Source of the DNA: CAYQAJ01 sp964415245
GTDB taxonomy: Bacteria; Planctomycetota; Planctomycetia; Pirellulales; Pirellulaceae
NCBI GenBank assembly: GCA_964415245.1
Contig: CAYQAJ010000001.1
Coordinates: 9,842-73,841 of the forward strand
Direction: 5' to 3'
Length of the DNA: 64,000 nt
Shown: piece by piece, positions 14,980-24,613 of the stretch
Position numbering within the stretch: position 1 is the stretch's first letter
Layout: the number at the start of each line of letters is the position of its first letter
Notes under the pieces: generated by a model
What the model was told of the DNA's origin: nothing
Databases searched by the model: none
Seen by the model: only the letters and a program-made list of their open reading frames with translations
Position numbers and translations under genes: made by a program

Positions 14980-17781
14980 ATGACATCCACCACGTCGTTC
15001 GATCCGTTCGGTGCCCGCGACACATTTACCACGAGCGGCCGCCCCGTCGGCATCTACCGCACCTCTCGTTTGGAAGACGCGGGGCTGGGTGCGGTGTCGC
15101 GGCTGCCGTATTCGCTACGCACGTTGCTTGAGTCGGCGCTGCGCAAGTGCGACGGCGACGTGGTGACCGAGGACGACGTGAAGAACATGGCGTCGTGGAA
15201 GGCGGCCGCTCCGGCCAAGGCCGAGTTCCCCTTTATGCCCGCGCGGGTCGTGCTGCAAGACTTCACGGGCGTGCCGTGTGTCGTGGACTTGGCGGCCATG
15301 CGGTCGGCCATGAAGCGGCTGGGGGGCGATCCGAAGGCGATCAATCCGCTCATCCCCGTCGACCTGGTGATCGACCATTCGGTGCAGGTCGACCAGTTCG
15401 GCACGGCGAACGCGCTGGAGTTGAACGTCGATCGGGAGTTTCAGCGCAACGGCGAGCGGTATCAGTTTCTCAAGTGGGGACAGAAGGCGCTGGCCAACTT
15501 TCGCGCCGTGCCTCCGAGCGTGGGCATCGTGCACCAGGTGAACCTCGAGTTCCTGGCCAAGTGCGTATTCCTGCGAAGCGACGCCAAGGGGCCGGTCGCA
15601 CTGCCCGATACGCTGGTGGGCACCGACAGCCACACCACCATGATCAACGGGCTGGGTGTGGTGGGATGGGGCGTGGGCGGCATCGAGGCCGAGGCCGTGA
15701 TGCTGGGCCAACCGCTATACATGCTGCTGCCCGACGTGGTGGGCTTCGAGCTTACGGGCGAATTGCCGGCTGGCGCGACGGCCACCGACCTGGTGCTGAC
15801 GGTGACGCAAATCCTGCGCAAGGAACGGGTGGTTGGAAAATTCGTCGAGTTCTTCGGCGACGGCGTTTCGACCATGCGGTTGGCCGATCGCGCCACGATC
15901 GCCAACATGGCGCCGGAGTATGGGGCGACGATGGGCTTCTTCCCCATCGACGACGAAACGCTGAACTATCTCCGCCGCACGGGTCGCACGGCCGAGGAAG
16001 TCGAGCTGGTCGAGCGGTACGCGAAGGAGCAGGGCCTCTTCCGCCGCGACGGCGGCACGGCACCGACGTACACCAAGAAGCTGTCGCTCGATTTGGGGAG
16101 CGTCGCGCCGTGTTTGGCCGGTCCCAAGCGTCCGCAGGATCGCGTGCCGCTGGCAGACATGAAATCGCAGTGGCAGCGTGACTTGAGCGAGACGTTCGGC
16201 AAGCCGCCCACAAGCGTTGTGGGCCGGTGGGAAGGCGAAGGGGGAACTCCCGCCGGCAAGGTAGAGGTCGCCAAGGATACCGCCACGGCTGTGGCCGACG
16301 AGCCCGAGGAAGACGGCGTCGAGGTGCGAAGCGACGGCGCGTCGTTCAAAATGAGGCATGGCCACGTGGTCATCGCCGCGATTACGTCCTGCACCAACAC
16401 CAGCAATCCCTCGGTGATGGTGGGCGCGGGGCTGTTGGCCAAGAGGGCGGTCGAGCGGGGTCTCAAGTCAAAGCCGTGGGTCAAAACTTCGCTCGCGCCG
16501 GGAAGCGGCGTGGTGACCGACTATCTACAAAAGTCGGGGCTGGCACGGTACCTCGACGAGCTGCACTTCAATCTCGTGGGCTACGGCTGCACGACCTGCA
16601 TCGGCAACAGCGGGCCGCTGCCCGAGCCAATCGCCCGAGCGGTCGAAGAGCACGATCTTGTGGTGGCCGCGGTGCTCAGCGGCAACCGCAATTTTGAAGG
16701 GCGGATCAACCCGCACGTGCGGGCCAACTACCTGGCTAGCCCGCCGCTGGTCGTGGCTTACGCGCTGGCCGGCACGACCGACATCGACTTGGTGAACGAG
16801 CCGCTGGGGACCGGCAAGGACGGCCGACCGGTGATGCTGCGCGACGTATGGCCGAGTAAGGAAGAGATCGACGAGATCGTCGAGCGGTGCATCAAGCCGG
16901 AGATGTTCGCTTCGCGCTACGGTCGGGCGCTGGAATCGAACGAGCGGTGGAACAAGCTGCCGGTTAAGCAATCGGAGCTATACGCCTGGGACGAGAGCAG
17001 CACGTACATCCAGGAGCCGCCGTTTCTGGCCGACGCAAAAGCCGAGCCGGAGCCGATTCGGCCCATTGAGGGAGCGCGCGTGCTGGCGATGCTGGGCGAC
17101 TCCGTGACGACCGATCACATTTCGCCGGCGGGTTCGATCGCCCAGAACAGTCCTGCGGGGCGGTACTTGATCGAGCACGGCGTGGAGCCGCGCGATTTCA
17201 ACAGCTACGGTTCGCGGCGGGGCAACGACCGCGTGATGGTGCGGGGCACGTTTGCCAACATCCGCATTCGCAACCAGCTTGCGCCCGGAACGGAAGGAGG
17301 CGTGACCCGGCACTTGCCCGACGGCGAGGTGATGACGATTTACGACGCGGCCATGAAGTACCGCGAGGAAGACGTGCCGCTCGTCGTGCTGGCCGGCAGC
17401 GAGTATGGCACGGGGAGTAGCCGCGACTGGGCCGCCAAGGGTACCTACATGCTCGGCGTTCGCGCCGTCATCGCGGCCAGCTACGAACGCATCCACCGCA
17501 GCAACCTGGTGGGCATGGGCGTATTGCCACTGGAATTCCCGCAAGGGCAGTCGCGCGATTCGCGGGGGCTGACCGGCGAGGAAACGTTCGACGTGCTCGG
17601 CCTCGATGATTCGCTCAAGCCGCGGGGCGAGGTATTGGTGCGAGCAACCGACGCCAAGGGGAAGGTAAAGGAGTTCCGGGCGAAGGTGCGCATCGACGCG
17701 CCGGTTGAGCTGGAATACTACCGCCACGGCGGAATTCTTCCCGCGGTGCTGCGTAAGCTGCTGGTGGAGAGCAGGAAGTAG
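14980..17781 (+). CDS. acnA: Aconitate hydratase A
   Basis: The product is 933 residues, slightly longer than bacterial AcnA (~890-910), with an acidic insert around residues 420-450. It isomerises citrate to isocitrate through cis-aconitate in the TCA cycle. The three 4Fe-4S ligands are Cys471 (in [13 protein letters not shown]), Cys537 and Cys540 (in [17 protein letters not shown]). Other aconitase signatures are [32 protein letters not shown] sequence, [13 protein letters not shown], and the swivel-domain [19 protein letters not shown] with the substrate-binding Ser and Arg. It is transcribed alone. The ATG at 14980 follows only a weak ribosome site, but homology begins at once ([18 protein letters not shown]). 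Confidence 0.97.
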   Translation: MTSTTSFDPFGARDTFTTSGRPVGIYRTSRLEDAGLGAVSRLPYSLRTLLESALRKCDGDVVTEDDVKNMASWKAAAPAKAEFPFMPARVVLQDFTGVPCVVDLAAMRSAMKRLGGDPKAINPLIPVDLVIDHSVQVDQFGTANALELNVDREFQRNGERYQFLKWGQKALANFRAVPPSVGIVHQVNLEFLAKCVFLRSDAKGPVALPDTLVGTDSHTTMINGLGVVGWGVGGIEAEAVMLGQPLYMLLPDVVGFELTGELPAGATATDLVLTVTQILRKERVVGKFVEFFGDGVSTMRLADRATIANMAPEYGATMGFFPIDDETLNYLRRTGRTAEEVELVERYAKEQGLFRRDGGTAPTYTKKLSLDLGSVAPCLAGPKRPQDRVPLADMKSQWQRDLSETFGKPPTSVVGRWEGEGGTPAGKVEVAKDTATAVADEPEEDGVEVRSDGASFKMRHGHVVIAAITSCTNTSNPSVMVGAGLLAKRAVERGLKSKPWVKTSLAPGSGVVTDYLQKSGLARYLDELHFNLVGYGCTTCIGNSGPLPEPIARAVEEHDLVVAAVLSGNRNFEGRINPHVRANYLASPPLVVAYALAGTTDIDLVNEPLGTGKDGRPVMLRDVWPSKEEIDEIVERCIKPEMFASRYGRALESNERWNKLPVKQSELYAWDESSTYIQEPPFLADAKAEPEPIRPIEGARVLAMLGDSVTTDHISPAGSIAQNSPAGRYLIEHGVEPRDFNSYGSRRGNDRVMVRGTFANIRIRNQLAPGTEGGVTRHLPDGEVMTIYDAAMKYREEDVPLVVLAGSEYGTGSSRDWAAKGTYMLGVRAVIAASYERIHRSNLVGMGVLPLEFPQGQSRDSRGLTGEETFDVLGLDDSLKPRGEVLVRATDAKGKVKEFRAKVRIDAPVELEYYRHGGILPAVLRKLLVESRK

Positions 17782-17822
17782 GGCCGCGCGGTGTGTCTAC
17801 GGAATGTGGCTAAGCAACCGGC

Positions 17823-17900
17823 GAATGACCAAGCACCAAGCACAAATGACCAATAGAGCTTTCCGTCATTGGTCATTTGGATTTGGTCATTGGTGCTTGT
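17823..17900. repeat. AATGACCAA / TTGGTCATT palindromic repeat
   Basis: AATGACCAAGCACCAAGCAC and the following AAATGACCAAT on the left are mirrored by ATTGGTCATTTGGATTTGG and TCATTGGTGCTTG on the right. It sits between the convergent 3' ends of acnA and the small membrane gene, where it could form a long hairpin and serve as a terminator. Related copies lie at 56655-56680 and, in part, at 29605-29630. Confidence 0.6.
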
Positions 17901-17933
17901 GACGAGCAGGGTCTCCAATCTGATGCCGGTCGC

Positions 17934-18431
17934 CTAATCGACCGTTTCCAACTCGTGGTGGTAGTGCTTGATGGTCTGGGCGGGATTCAGATTGAATACC
18001 GCCCGGCCGTCGGTCGTCCACTTCTGGCCGTCGTAAAGAAAGACGGCGGTGGCGGCCCGCAGGTTGGCCACGTTGGGATTGTCCTCCATGTCGCCCCCTG
18101 CCACCGCTTCGAAGCCGACGGTGACGCCGACCAGGGCACGCAGGCGCCCGGTGCCGCGGTCGCGGGCGAAGGCGACGGCGTCCTCGAAGTCGCAGTCGAC
18201 CCAGGTCAGGCCGCGCGGCTTGCCGCATTGCGACGCCGCGGTGAGGAAACGCGCTTCCAGCCACTCGCGCTCTCGGTGGAACGTCTCGCGAGCCAGCGGC
18301 ACGCTCACTTCGGGTCGCGCGCCGCGACGGCGACGTACCGCGATGATCAGCAAGACGGCGGCCACCAGCGCGGCGACGAGCGCCGCCACCAGCGCGACCA
18401 CGAGAACGACCATCCACGCGCCACCCGTCAT
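17934..18431 (-). CDS. Small single-pass membrane protein, unknown function
   Basis: The product is 165 residues: one N-terminal transmembrane helix made of repeated VALVAAL units (about 5-33), a basic stop-transfer RRRRGARPE, then a soluble domain of ~120 residues (FHREREWLEARFLTAASQ, LTWVDCDFEDAVAFARDR, LRALVGVTVGFEAV, AATAVFLYDGQKWTTDGRAVFNL). The last part reads like a compact alpha/beta domain with a predicted cytoplasmic or periplasmic ligand site, but I do not recognise the family. The start at 18431 is fixed by AAGGAG 9 bases upstream and by the helix at the N-terminus. It is probably a conserved planctomycete hypothetical. Confidence 0.7.
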   Translation of the reverse strand: MTGGAWMVVLVVALVAALVAALVAAVLLIIAVRRRRGARPEVSVPLARETFHREREWLEARFLTAASQCGKPRGLTWVDCDFEDAVAFARDRGTGRLRALVGVTVGFEAVAGGDMEDNPNVANLRAATAVFLYDGQKWTTDGRAVFNLNPAQTIKHYHHELETVD

Positions 18432-18731
18432 GGCGTTTGGCTCCTTGCCCCGGTAAGGGAATCTGGCCGGCCAGCGGGACCGAAGGCTCCGCTTTGTTAC
18501 ATTGAGATTGTAGGGCCCACGGTGCCGGGCTGGCAACGGTCGCATGGCGCGGCGCCACGGTAAACCGCCGCGGAGCACCTCCACGCGGAACACCGTGTCG
18601 CCAGGGAGCCCCGTATCTTCCGCCCGCGTTGAAGTGCCTCGCGGGGGCAAGTAGACTTCCGGATGCTGGGGGAAAGCTGCCAGCCCCTGGTATTGCGGCG
18701 CGGGTCGAGCCGCCGCGTGGAGAGCCGATTC

Positions 18732-19556
18732 ATGGCCATCGAGATCCACTGCGCCGGCTGCTCAATGCGCTTGCGCGTTGCCGACGAACACGCCGGCAAG
18801 CAGGCCCGCTGCCCGAAGTGCGGGCATGTCACGCACGTTTCGGCCGGGGCGGTGCCGGGGGGACCGCCTGAAGCGAGCGATTCCGGCGCCGCCCTGCCGG
18901 CGTCGGCCCCTGCGCCGGCGAGCTCAGCGGCGGTAGCGGCAGCGGGCGGCAGTTGGCACTTGCTCACGCCGGAAGGATATCGATACGGTCCCATTGGCAA
19001 GCCGGAGCTCGACCGCTGGGTTGCCGACGGGCGGGTAACGCCGGAATGCAAGTTGCGCATCGATGGCGAGGGTCGCTGGCGTCCAGCCGACGAGTTGTAT
19101 CCCGCGCTGCGCGGCGCAGCCACGTCGGCGGGTCCCTACGGCGCTTCGGCGGGTCAGCAGGGAGGCGGCATGGTCGCCCCACCGACGCCGCAAGCGGGGC
19201 ACAACCCCTTTGCGGATCATCCCTATCCGGTCGGCCCAGGTTACACCGCGTATTCGCCTTCGCGCTACGTGCGGCCGGCTCATTTGGCGCCTCATCGCGG
19301 CGCAGTCATTTTGGTGCTGGGGATTTTGGGCATGGTCTTCGGATTGCTTTTCTTGTGCCCGGTCCTCGGTATCATCGCCTGGATTTTGGGCTCGTCCGAC
19401 GTGCGTGAGATTCGAGCCGGGCGCATGGATCCAGAGGGCATGGGCATGACACAGGCGGGCTGGGTGCTGGGCATCATTGCCACGATCCTGTGGCTTGTGT
19501 TATTTGGCCTGAACGTCGCGGTCTTTCTTCTGTTCCTGTCCACGGGCAACTTCTAG
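18732..19556 (+). CDS. Zinc-ribbon/GYF/DUF4190 membrane protein, paralogue 1
   Basis: The product is 274 residues in three parts. A zinc ribbon has Cys7, Cys10, Cys27 and Cys30. An Ala-rich linker leads to a GYF_2 (DUF4339) domain (WHLLTPEGYRYGPIGKPELD, then DGRVTPECKLRIDG and YPAL). The C-terminus is a two-helix DUF4190-type membrane domain with the conserved loop RAGRMDPEGMGMTQAGWVLG. GYF domains bind proline-rich peptides, so this is likely a membrane adaptor rather than an enzyme. The ATG at 18732 begins directly at the zinc ribbon (MAIEIHCAGC). It is the first of three tandem, same-strand copies; copy 2 is the closest relative. Confidence 0.83.
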   Translation: MAIEIHCAGCSMRLRVADEHAGKQARCPKCGHVTHVSAGAVPGGPPEASDSGAALPASAPAPASSAAVAAAGGSWHLLTPEGYRYGPIGKPELDRWVADGRVTPECKLRIDGEGRWRPADELYPALRGAATSAGPYGASAGQQGGGMVAPPTPQAGHNPFADHPYPVGPGYTAYSPSRYVRPAHLAPHRGAVILVLGILGMVFGLLFLCPVLGIIAWILGSSDVREIRAGRMDPEGMGMTQAGWVLGIIATILWLVLFGLNVAVFLLFLSTGNF

Positions 19557-19739
19557 GAGTGCCAGGGTGTTGCCTTGGGTGTGCGGAGATGGCGATGCTT
19601 CGCGTCGGACCGGCGTGCCTCGCCAAAGTTCGTCTCTGGCATCGCCAAGGGATGCACTGCGCAATCGAACAACCTATAACAGGCGTTCTTGGCGCCGGTG
19701 TCCATCGCTCGGAGTACAGCCCCCACATTTGCAGATTTC

Positions 19740-20591
19740 ATGGCCATTGAACTGATCTGTCAGAAATGTTCTGCCAAGCTGCGCGTTCCGGACGAGCACG
19801 CCGGCAAGAAGGCCCGCTGCCCCGAGTGCGGGCATGTTACGCAGGTTCCGGCCGGGGCAGCGCCGCGAGGGTCGGCCCGTGCGGCACCGGAAGCAACGGC
19901 CGGGGTGGGCGATTCCGGTGCTGCCGCATCGTCGCCGTCGCCTGCGTCCGCCGATGCGGCGACGGCCGAGGCAGCGGGCGGTCTGTGGCACATGCTCACG
20001 CCGGAAGGGTACCGATACGGTCCCATCGGCAAGCCGGAGCTCGACCGCTGGATTGCCGAGGGGCGCGTAACGGCCGAGTGCCGGCTGCGGAGCGACGGCG
20101 CGGAAGAGTGGCGCCCGGCCGACGCGGTGTATCCGGCGCTGCGCGGCGGCGGCGCTTCGGCGGGTTTCCAGGGTGCTGCCGCGGGTCAGCAGGGTCGCGC
20201 TATGATCGCGGCCCCGACGACGCAAGCGGGGCAGAACCCATTTGCGAGCCAGCAGTACGCCGTCGGCCCGAACGCGGCCGCTGCTTCGCCGTACATTCGC
20301 CCGTCGCATTACCAGCCACACCGCGGCGTGGTCATACTGATACTGGGCATAATCGGTTTTGTACTCGGTGGCGTGATTGGATGTCCGATCCTCAGTGTCA
20401 TCGCCTGGATGATGGGCTCGGCCGACGTGGCCGAAATCCGCGCCGGCCGCATGGATCCCGAAGGCATGGGCATGACACAGGCCGGCCGAATTCTGGGAAT
20501 CATCTATACTGTTATGTGGCTTGCTTCAATCGTTCTCGTTCTCGCCATCGTGGGGATCATGTTACTATGTGGCTTGGCCGGCAACTTGTAG
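19740..20591 (+). CDS. Zinc-ribbon/GYF/DUF4190 membrane protein, paralogue 2
   Basis: The product is 283 residues with the same order as the previous gene: zinc ribbon (MAIELICQKCSAKLRVPDE and then CPECG), GYF_2 domain (WHMLTPEGYRYGPIGKPELD) and two membrane helices around AEIRAGRMDPEGMGMTQAGR. The near identity of GYF and loop segments with copy 1 points to a recent duplication, while the linkers (GSARAAPEATAGVGDSG) have diverged. The 183-base spacer from copy 1 may carry its own promoter. The membrane helices are more hydrophobic and beta-branched than in copy 1. A role as a membrane-bound adaptor is inferred from the domains only. Confidence 0.83.
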   Translation: MAIELICQKCSAKLRVPDEHAGKKARCPECGHVTQVPAGAAPRGSARAAPEATAGVGDSGAAASSPSPASADAATAEAAGGLWHMLTPEGYRYGPIGKPELDRWIAEGRVTAECRLRSDGAEEWRPADAVYPALRGGGASAGFQGAAAGQQGRAMIAAPTTQAGQNPFASQQYAVGPNAAAASPYIRPSHYQPHRGVVILILGIIGFVLGGVIGCPILSVIAWMMGSADVAEIRAGRMDPEGMGMTQAGRILGIIYTVMWLASIVLVLAIVGIMLLCGLAGNL

Positions 20592-20651
20592 CCCGACTGA
20601 TCGGAGCCGGAAGAGTTCATTCGCCAACCTGCCTGCATCTTCCCAAGTCTC

Positions 20652-21446
20652 ATGGCAATTGAACTGCTTTGTCAGAATTGTTCCGCCAAGCTGCGCGTTC
20701 CCGACGAGCACGCCGGCAAGAAGGCCCGCTGCCCCAATTGCGGGTCGGTGACCGATGTGCCGAGCGCCGAGCGGCTCGGCCTGGGCGTGGATGAAAAGTC
20801 GGTGTTCGGCTCCAGACAGGAGTCGTCGAAGACGCCGCGGGAGACGGCGACGTTCGATCGCGGCTCCGGCACGATAGCCCCCGATCGGTGGTACATGAAA
20901 ACCCCGGAGGGGCACACGTACGGACCGGTAGAACGCGGCGAGCTCAATTCGTGGGTCGCCCAAGGGCGCCTTACCGGGGCCGATTCTCTGCTCAGGGACG
21001 GCCAGGACGTCTGGCAAGCGGCCGGCAGCGTGTTTCCGGCGCTGGGCCCACCAGCCTCGGCGAGCGACGCCTGGCAACCGGGCGCGGCGGAGCCGTCGGC
21101 GACCGCTTCGGACTTCGCCGGCATTTCGACGAATCCGTACGCTTCGCCCCGCAGCCGAACGATCGGCCACATGCGCTTCGGGCCCCGTGGGTATATGGCG
21201 CCACATCGGGGCGGCACCATTCTCGTGCTGGGCATCGTATCGCTAGTCGTGTGCAACTTCCTGATGATTCCTGGCCTGGCGGCGTGGGTCATGGGCCAAA
21301 CCGATCTGCGGCAAATGAGTGCCGGCCGCATGGATCCCTCGGGACGGGGTATGACGATTGCCGGCATGATATTGGGAATCATCTCCACGACCATCTATGG
21401 CTTGATGTTCGTCTTGCCGTGCCTGGCCGCGCTGTTCGGAGGGTAG
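20652..21446 (+). CDS. Zinc-ribbon/GYF/DUF4190 membrane protein, paralogue 3
   Basis: The product is 264 residues and the most divergent of the three. The zinc ribbon is almost identical to copy 2 (CQNCSAKLRVPDEHAGKKAR then CPNCG), but the GYF domain differs (WYMKTPEGHTYGPVERGELN, SLLRDGQDVWQAAGSVFPAL), and the membrane loop reads LRQMSAGRMDPSGRGMTIAG. The conserved zinc ribbon next to a divergent GYF domain suggests either selection on the ribbon or gene conversion of the 5' end. It is 60 bases behind copy 2 and 74 bases before nfo. The different GYF surface may mean a different peptide partner. Confidence 0.82.
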   Translation: MAIELLCQNCSAKLRVPDEHAGKKARCPNCGSVTDVPSAERLGLGVDEKSVFGSRQESSKTPRETATFDRGSGTIAPDRWYMKTPEGHTYGPVERGELNSWVAQGRLTGADSLLRDGQDVWQAAGSVFPALGPPASASDAWQPGAAEPSATASDFAGISTNPYASPRSRTIGHMRFGPRGYMAPHRGGTILVLGIVSLVVCNFLMIPGLAAWVMGQTDLRQMSAGRMDPSGRGMTIAGMILGIISTTIYGLMFVLPCLAALFGG

Positions 21447-21520
21447 GAGGATCGCCCGACGCCGAGAAAACCGCACACCAGAATCTGGGCGAGCACAACG
21501 ATCGGGACGAGCATCGCGAC

Positions 21521-22447
21521 ATGCCCATTCTTGGCGCCCACATGTCGATTGCCGGCGGCTACTATAAGGCCGTCGAGGACGCGGCACGAGTCGGATGCGA
21601 CTGCGTGAAGCTCTTCACCAAGAATAACAACCAGTGGAGGGCGCGGGCCATCGACGACAGTGAGGCGGAGCGATTCCAGTCGGCGCTGGCGGAAAAGCAC
21701 ATCTCCCACCCGCTTTCGCACACTGCGTATCTGATCAATCTGGCCAGCCCCGACAAGGCGCTGTGGAAGAAGTCGGTCGACGCGTTTGTGGTCGAGCTGG
21801 AGCGGGCGGAGCGGCTGGGAATTCCCTACGTGGTCGTTCATCCCGGCGCGTTCACCACCGCCGACGAGAAGACAGGCATCCGGAACGTGGCCGCCGCGCT
21901 CGACGATGCGCTGCGTCAAACGCGCGGCCTGACTGTGTGCTGCCTATTGGAGAACACGGCGGGGCAGGGGACCTGTCTCGGCTGGAAGTTCGAGCAACTC
22001 GCGTCCATCATCGACGCTGTCAAAGTGCCCGACCGGGTCGGCGTGTGTATCGACACCTGCCACACTTTTGCGGCCGGCTACCCACTTGCTCCCAAAAAGG
22101 ATTACCTGGCGACGATGCGCGAGCTCGATCGCACGGTCGGCCTGAAGCGCGTTCAAGCATTTCATCTGAACGACAGCAAGCGCGAGCAGGGTTCGCGCGT
22201 CGACCGGCACGACCACATTGGCAAGGGGCACATTGGCGTGGAGGGATTCGCGAATCTGCTGAACGACCGCCGCTTCCGCCGCGTGCCCATGTACCTCGAA
22301 ACCCCCAAGGGTACCCACCGCGGCCGCGAATGGGATGTGATCAACCTGGCCACCCTCCGCGGGCTGGTCGAAGGCAGGGTGACATCACAGCCGAAACGGC
22401 GACCGGCCGACAAGCCAATCCGAAGGCAATCGTCCGCCAAGCGATAA
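21521..22447 (+). CDS. nfo: Endonuclease IV (AP endonuclease)
   Basis: The product is 308 residues. It cleaves DNA 5' of abasic sites in base-excision repair. The TIM-barrel zinc-site motifs are all visible: GAHMSIAGGYYKAV, SHTAYLINLAS, VVHPGAFT, LLENTAGQGTCLG, CIDTCHTFAAGYPL, FHLNDSKREQGSRVDRH, HIGKGHIG and YLETPKGTH, supplying the expected His, Glu and Asp ligands of the trinuclear zinc centre. The ATG at 21521 puts MPILGAHMS at the N-terminus as in the family; the frame is open far upstream but that part is a shadow of the previous gene. A basic tail of ~25 residues (QPKRRPADKPIRRQSSAKR) extends beyond the usual C-terminus. Confidence 0.96.
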   Translation: MPILGAHMSIAGGYYKAVEDAARVGCDCVKLFTKNNNQWRARAIDDSEAERFQSALAEKHISHPLSHTAYLINLASPDKALWKKSVDAFVVELERAERLGIPYVVVHPGAFTTADEKTGIRNVAAALDDALRQTRGLTVCCLLENTAGQGTCLGWKFEQLASIIDAVKVPDRVGVCIDTCHTFAAGYPLAPKKDYLATMRELDRTVGLKRVQAFHLNDSKREQGSRVDRHDHIGKGHIGVEGFANLLNDRRFRRVPMYLETPKGTHRGREWDVINLATLRGLVEGRVTSQPKRRPADKPIRRQSSAKR

Positions 22448-22573
22448 CGGCCATACCCCGGCAGCACTTTGCCGAGGCGAAGAGCGCGGAAAGCGCATTC
22501 GGTTGGCGCGCGAAATGGTATACTACGTGATAGATACGCCCACCAACCCGGCGACTAGCCAGTGGCCTCAACG

Positions 22574-22792
22574 ATGAAAGAACTGGGTATCGACCGATTG
22601 AGCATGGACGAGAAGCTGGCGCTCGTTCACGAGATTTGGGACAGTATCGCCGCGGAGCCGGGGCACATTCGATTGACGGAGGCGCAGCGGGCCGAGTTGG
22701 AACGACGGCTCGCCGATCATGAAGCCAACCCTGGAGATGTCGTCCCCTGGGAGCAGATTAAAGCCGAGGCGCTGGAACGATTCCGGAAATGA
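22574..22792 (+). CDS. Addiction-module antitoxin (RelB/ParD-like, TIGR02574 type)
   Basis: The product is 72 residues from the ATG at 22574 (an in-frame GTG 12 bases earlier is possible). The sequence MKELGIDRLSMDEKLALVHE, then IWDSIAAEP, with LTEAQRAELERRLADHEANP and VPWEQIKAEAL, matches the short antitoxin family found next to RelE/ParE toxins. The N-terminal helix pairs in dimers and binds the operator; the C-terminal helix wraps the toxin. The stop overlaps the toxin start as ATGA (22789-22792), the usual translational coupling. Because the toxin is interrupted, this antitoxin may be left without a partner. Confidence 0.87.
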   Translation: MKELGIDRLSMDEKLALVHEIWDSIAAEPGHIRLTEAQRAELERRLADHEANPGDVVPWEQIKAEALERFRK

Positions 22793-23085
22793 GCCTCCGC
22801 GTCACTTTTCGCCGCGCTGCCCGCGCTGAATTCGATGCCGCCGCTGACTGATACGAGCAGCGACGCGAGGGACTGGGAGCGAGGTTTACTGCCGCAGTGC
22901 AGCGGGTGCTCGATCAGGCGGCCGTGAACCCTGAGCGATATCCGAAGGTCTTCCGAGAAGTGCGGCAGGGAGTAGTGCACGGCTTCCCATTTTGCGTGTA
23001 CCACCGCGAGGAGGGCGACCAGCTTGTCGTCCTTGCCGTTTTCCATGCCTCGCGTGATCCTGCAATCTGGCAGGAATGTGCCTAA
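22789..23085 (+). pseudogene. RelE/ParE-family toxin interrupted by UGA at a Trp position
   Basis: Read through a TGA at 22849-22851, this gives a 98-residue RelE/ParE-like protein: VTFRRAARAEFDAAAD, stop, YEQRREGLGARFTAAVQRVL, YPKVFREVRQGVVHGFPFCV and LAVFHASRDPAIW. Relatives have WY at the stop, so a single TGG to TGA change explains it. Everything else is intact, including the ATGA overlap with the antitoxin, so the mutation looks recent or is an assembly error. A fragment could restart at a GTG at 22897. Unlike the TGA at 2908, this one does not replace a Cys, so selenocysteine insertion is not a reasonable reading. Confidence 0.8.
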
Positions 23086-23170
23086 CCAAGCCGCGCGGAT
23101 GCCAACGGGCTGGTTACGTAGATGCGAAGCTCGCCGTTCCGCCGAGAACGGCCAACCGCGCCCTCACCAA

Positions 23171-24513
23171 CTATGCAAATACCTCCATAATTGGCCGGCC
23201 TAACGCGACTGAGTGCGGGCGGCCGAGGCGGTCGACGATGCGGGTGCGAGGGTCGATGCCCAGGGCTTGGTAGATGGTGGCGGCCACGTCTTCGGGCGTG
23301 ACCGGGTCCTGGGCCGGATAAGCGGCGAAGCGGTCCGACGCGCCGAATACTGCCCCACCTGCAATCGGTCCGCCGGCCAGCATCACGGTGTAGCAGTGGG
23401 GCCAGTGATCGCGGCCCGCGCGGTCGGCCCCCGCGCTGCTGGTGATCTGCCCCAGTCGGGGCGTGCGGCCGAATTCGCCCATCGCCACCACCAGCGTTTC
23501 TTCCAACAGGCCGCGCTCGTGCATATCCTCGAGAAGCGCCGAGAAAGCGCGGTCGGCGTACGGCAGGATCGACTTCTTGAGCAGCGGGAAATGCTCCCGG
23601 TGCGTGTCCCACGTCTGATCGAAGCGGCGGCCCGTACAAACGGTGACCAGCCGCACGCCCGACTCGACAAGCCGCCGCGCGGCGAGCATGCACTGGCCCA
23701 GGTGGGGTAAACCGCCGAACTGGCGGGCTTCGACCGAGCGGTCTTCGCGGTCGGGCAGACCGTACCGCTCGCGCACCTTCGTCGGCTCGCTGCTGACGTC
23801 GAACGCCTGCCGCGCCTGCGGCGACGAAAGCAGCTCGAACGCTTTCTCGCGAAAGGTTTCCAGGCGGCCCGACTCGGCGACGGCCACGTTCGAGCGGTTC
23901 AGCTCGGCCAACAGATCGCGGCGTTCTTCGAGCCGACGCGCGGCGAAGTCGTCGGGCAGCGCCAGCCCCGGAACCCGGTAGTGCGGGGCGCTCGGATCGC
24001 CCGCCACCAGCGGGTCGTACGCGGCACCCAGCATGCCGGCCCGCTCGCCGGGAATCTCGTGCCCGTTGTTCGACATGATGTCGGGCAAGTGCACGAACGA
24101 GGGGATCGCCTTGTCCGTGGGCTTAAGCGCCGCCAGCACGCTGCCGAACGGCGGAAAATTGTCGGGCTCGTCGGCCACGATCAGGCCGCCCGACTTGATC
24201 GGCGAGCGGCCGGTGAGTGCGTAATAGGCGCCGGCGTTGTGGTCGACAATGCCGTGATGGACCGAGCGAATCAGCGCCAGGTGGTGCATCTGATCGGCGA
24301 GCATCGGCAGGTGCTCGCAGACGTGCACGTCGGGCACCGTGGTGGCGATGGGCTGGAACTCGCCCCGCACCTCGGCGGGAGCATCGGGCTTCATGTCCCA
24401 CAGGTCGATGTGCGAGGGCCCGCCTTCGAGAAAGAACAGGATGCACGACTTGGCGGGCTTGCCGCGATTACGGGAATCGGACGCCGAAGATTCCTGCGAC
24501 TCGGCCCGCAACA
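23171..24513 (-). CDS. DUF1501 (sulfatase-like) protein, N-terminus lost in assembly gap
   Basis: About 447 residues are visible, open into the N gap at the 5' end. The alkaline-phosphatase-like DUF1501 pattern is clear: CILFFLEGGPSHIDLWDMKP, LIRSVHH, HNAGAYYALTGRSP, FPPFGSVLAAL, RLVTVCTGRRFDQTWDTH, LLEETLVVAMGEFGRTP, GRDHWPHCYTVMLAGG and PVTPEDVAATIYQALGIDPR. The missing start should be a Tat signal like the RRDFLK of the paralogue at 51383. These exported proteins are very common in planctomycetes and usually accompany cytochrome-type dehydrogenases, as here. The apparent continuous frame into the sugar dehydrogenase exists only because the gap is 100 N. Confidence 0.9.
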
Positions 24514-24613
24514 NNNNNNNNNNNNNNNNNNNNNNNNNNNNNNNNNNNNNNNNNNNNNNNNNNNNNNNNNNNNNNNNNNNNNNNNNNNNNNNNNNNNNNN
24601 NNNNNNNNNNNNN
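24514..24613. other. Assembly gap, exactly 100 N
   Basis: A run of 100 undetermined bases, a conventional placeholder. The true length is unknown. Judged by what each flanking protein lacks (a few C-terminal residues of the dehydrogenase, and the Tat signal and start of the DUF1501 protein), the real gap is probably larger than 100 bases. Confidence 0.98.

Noticed and set aside
20888..21520. Extended N-terminus of endonuclease IV
   Set aside because: This part overlaps the third GYF paralogue in another frame and has no homology; MPILGAHMS at 21521 is the family start.
22849..22851. Second selenocysteine codon in the toxin gene
   Set aside because: The TGA replaces a Trp, not a redox Cys, and no hairpin comparable to that at 2926 was evident after it; a nonsense change is simpler.
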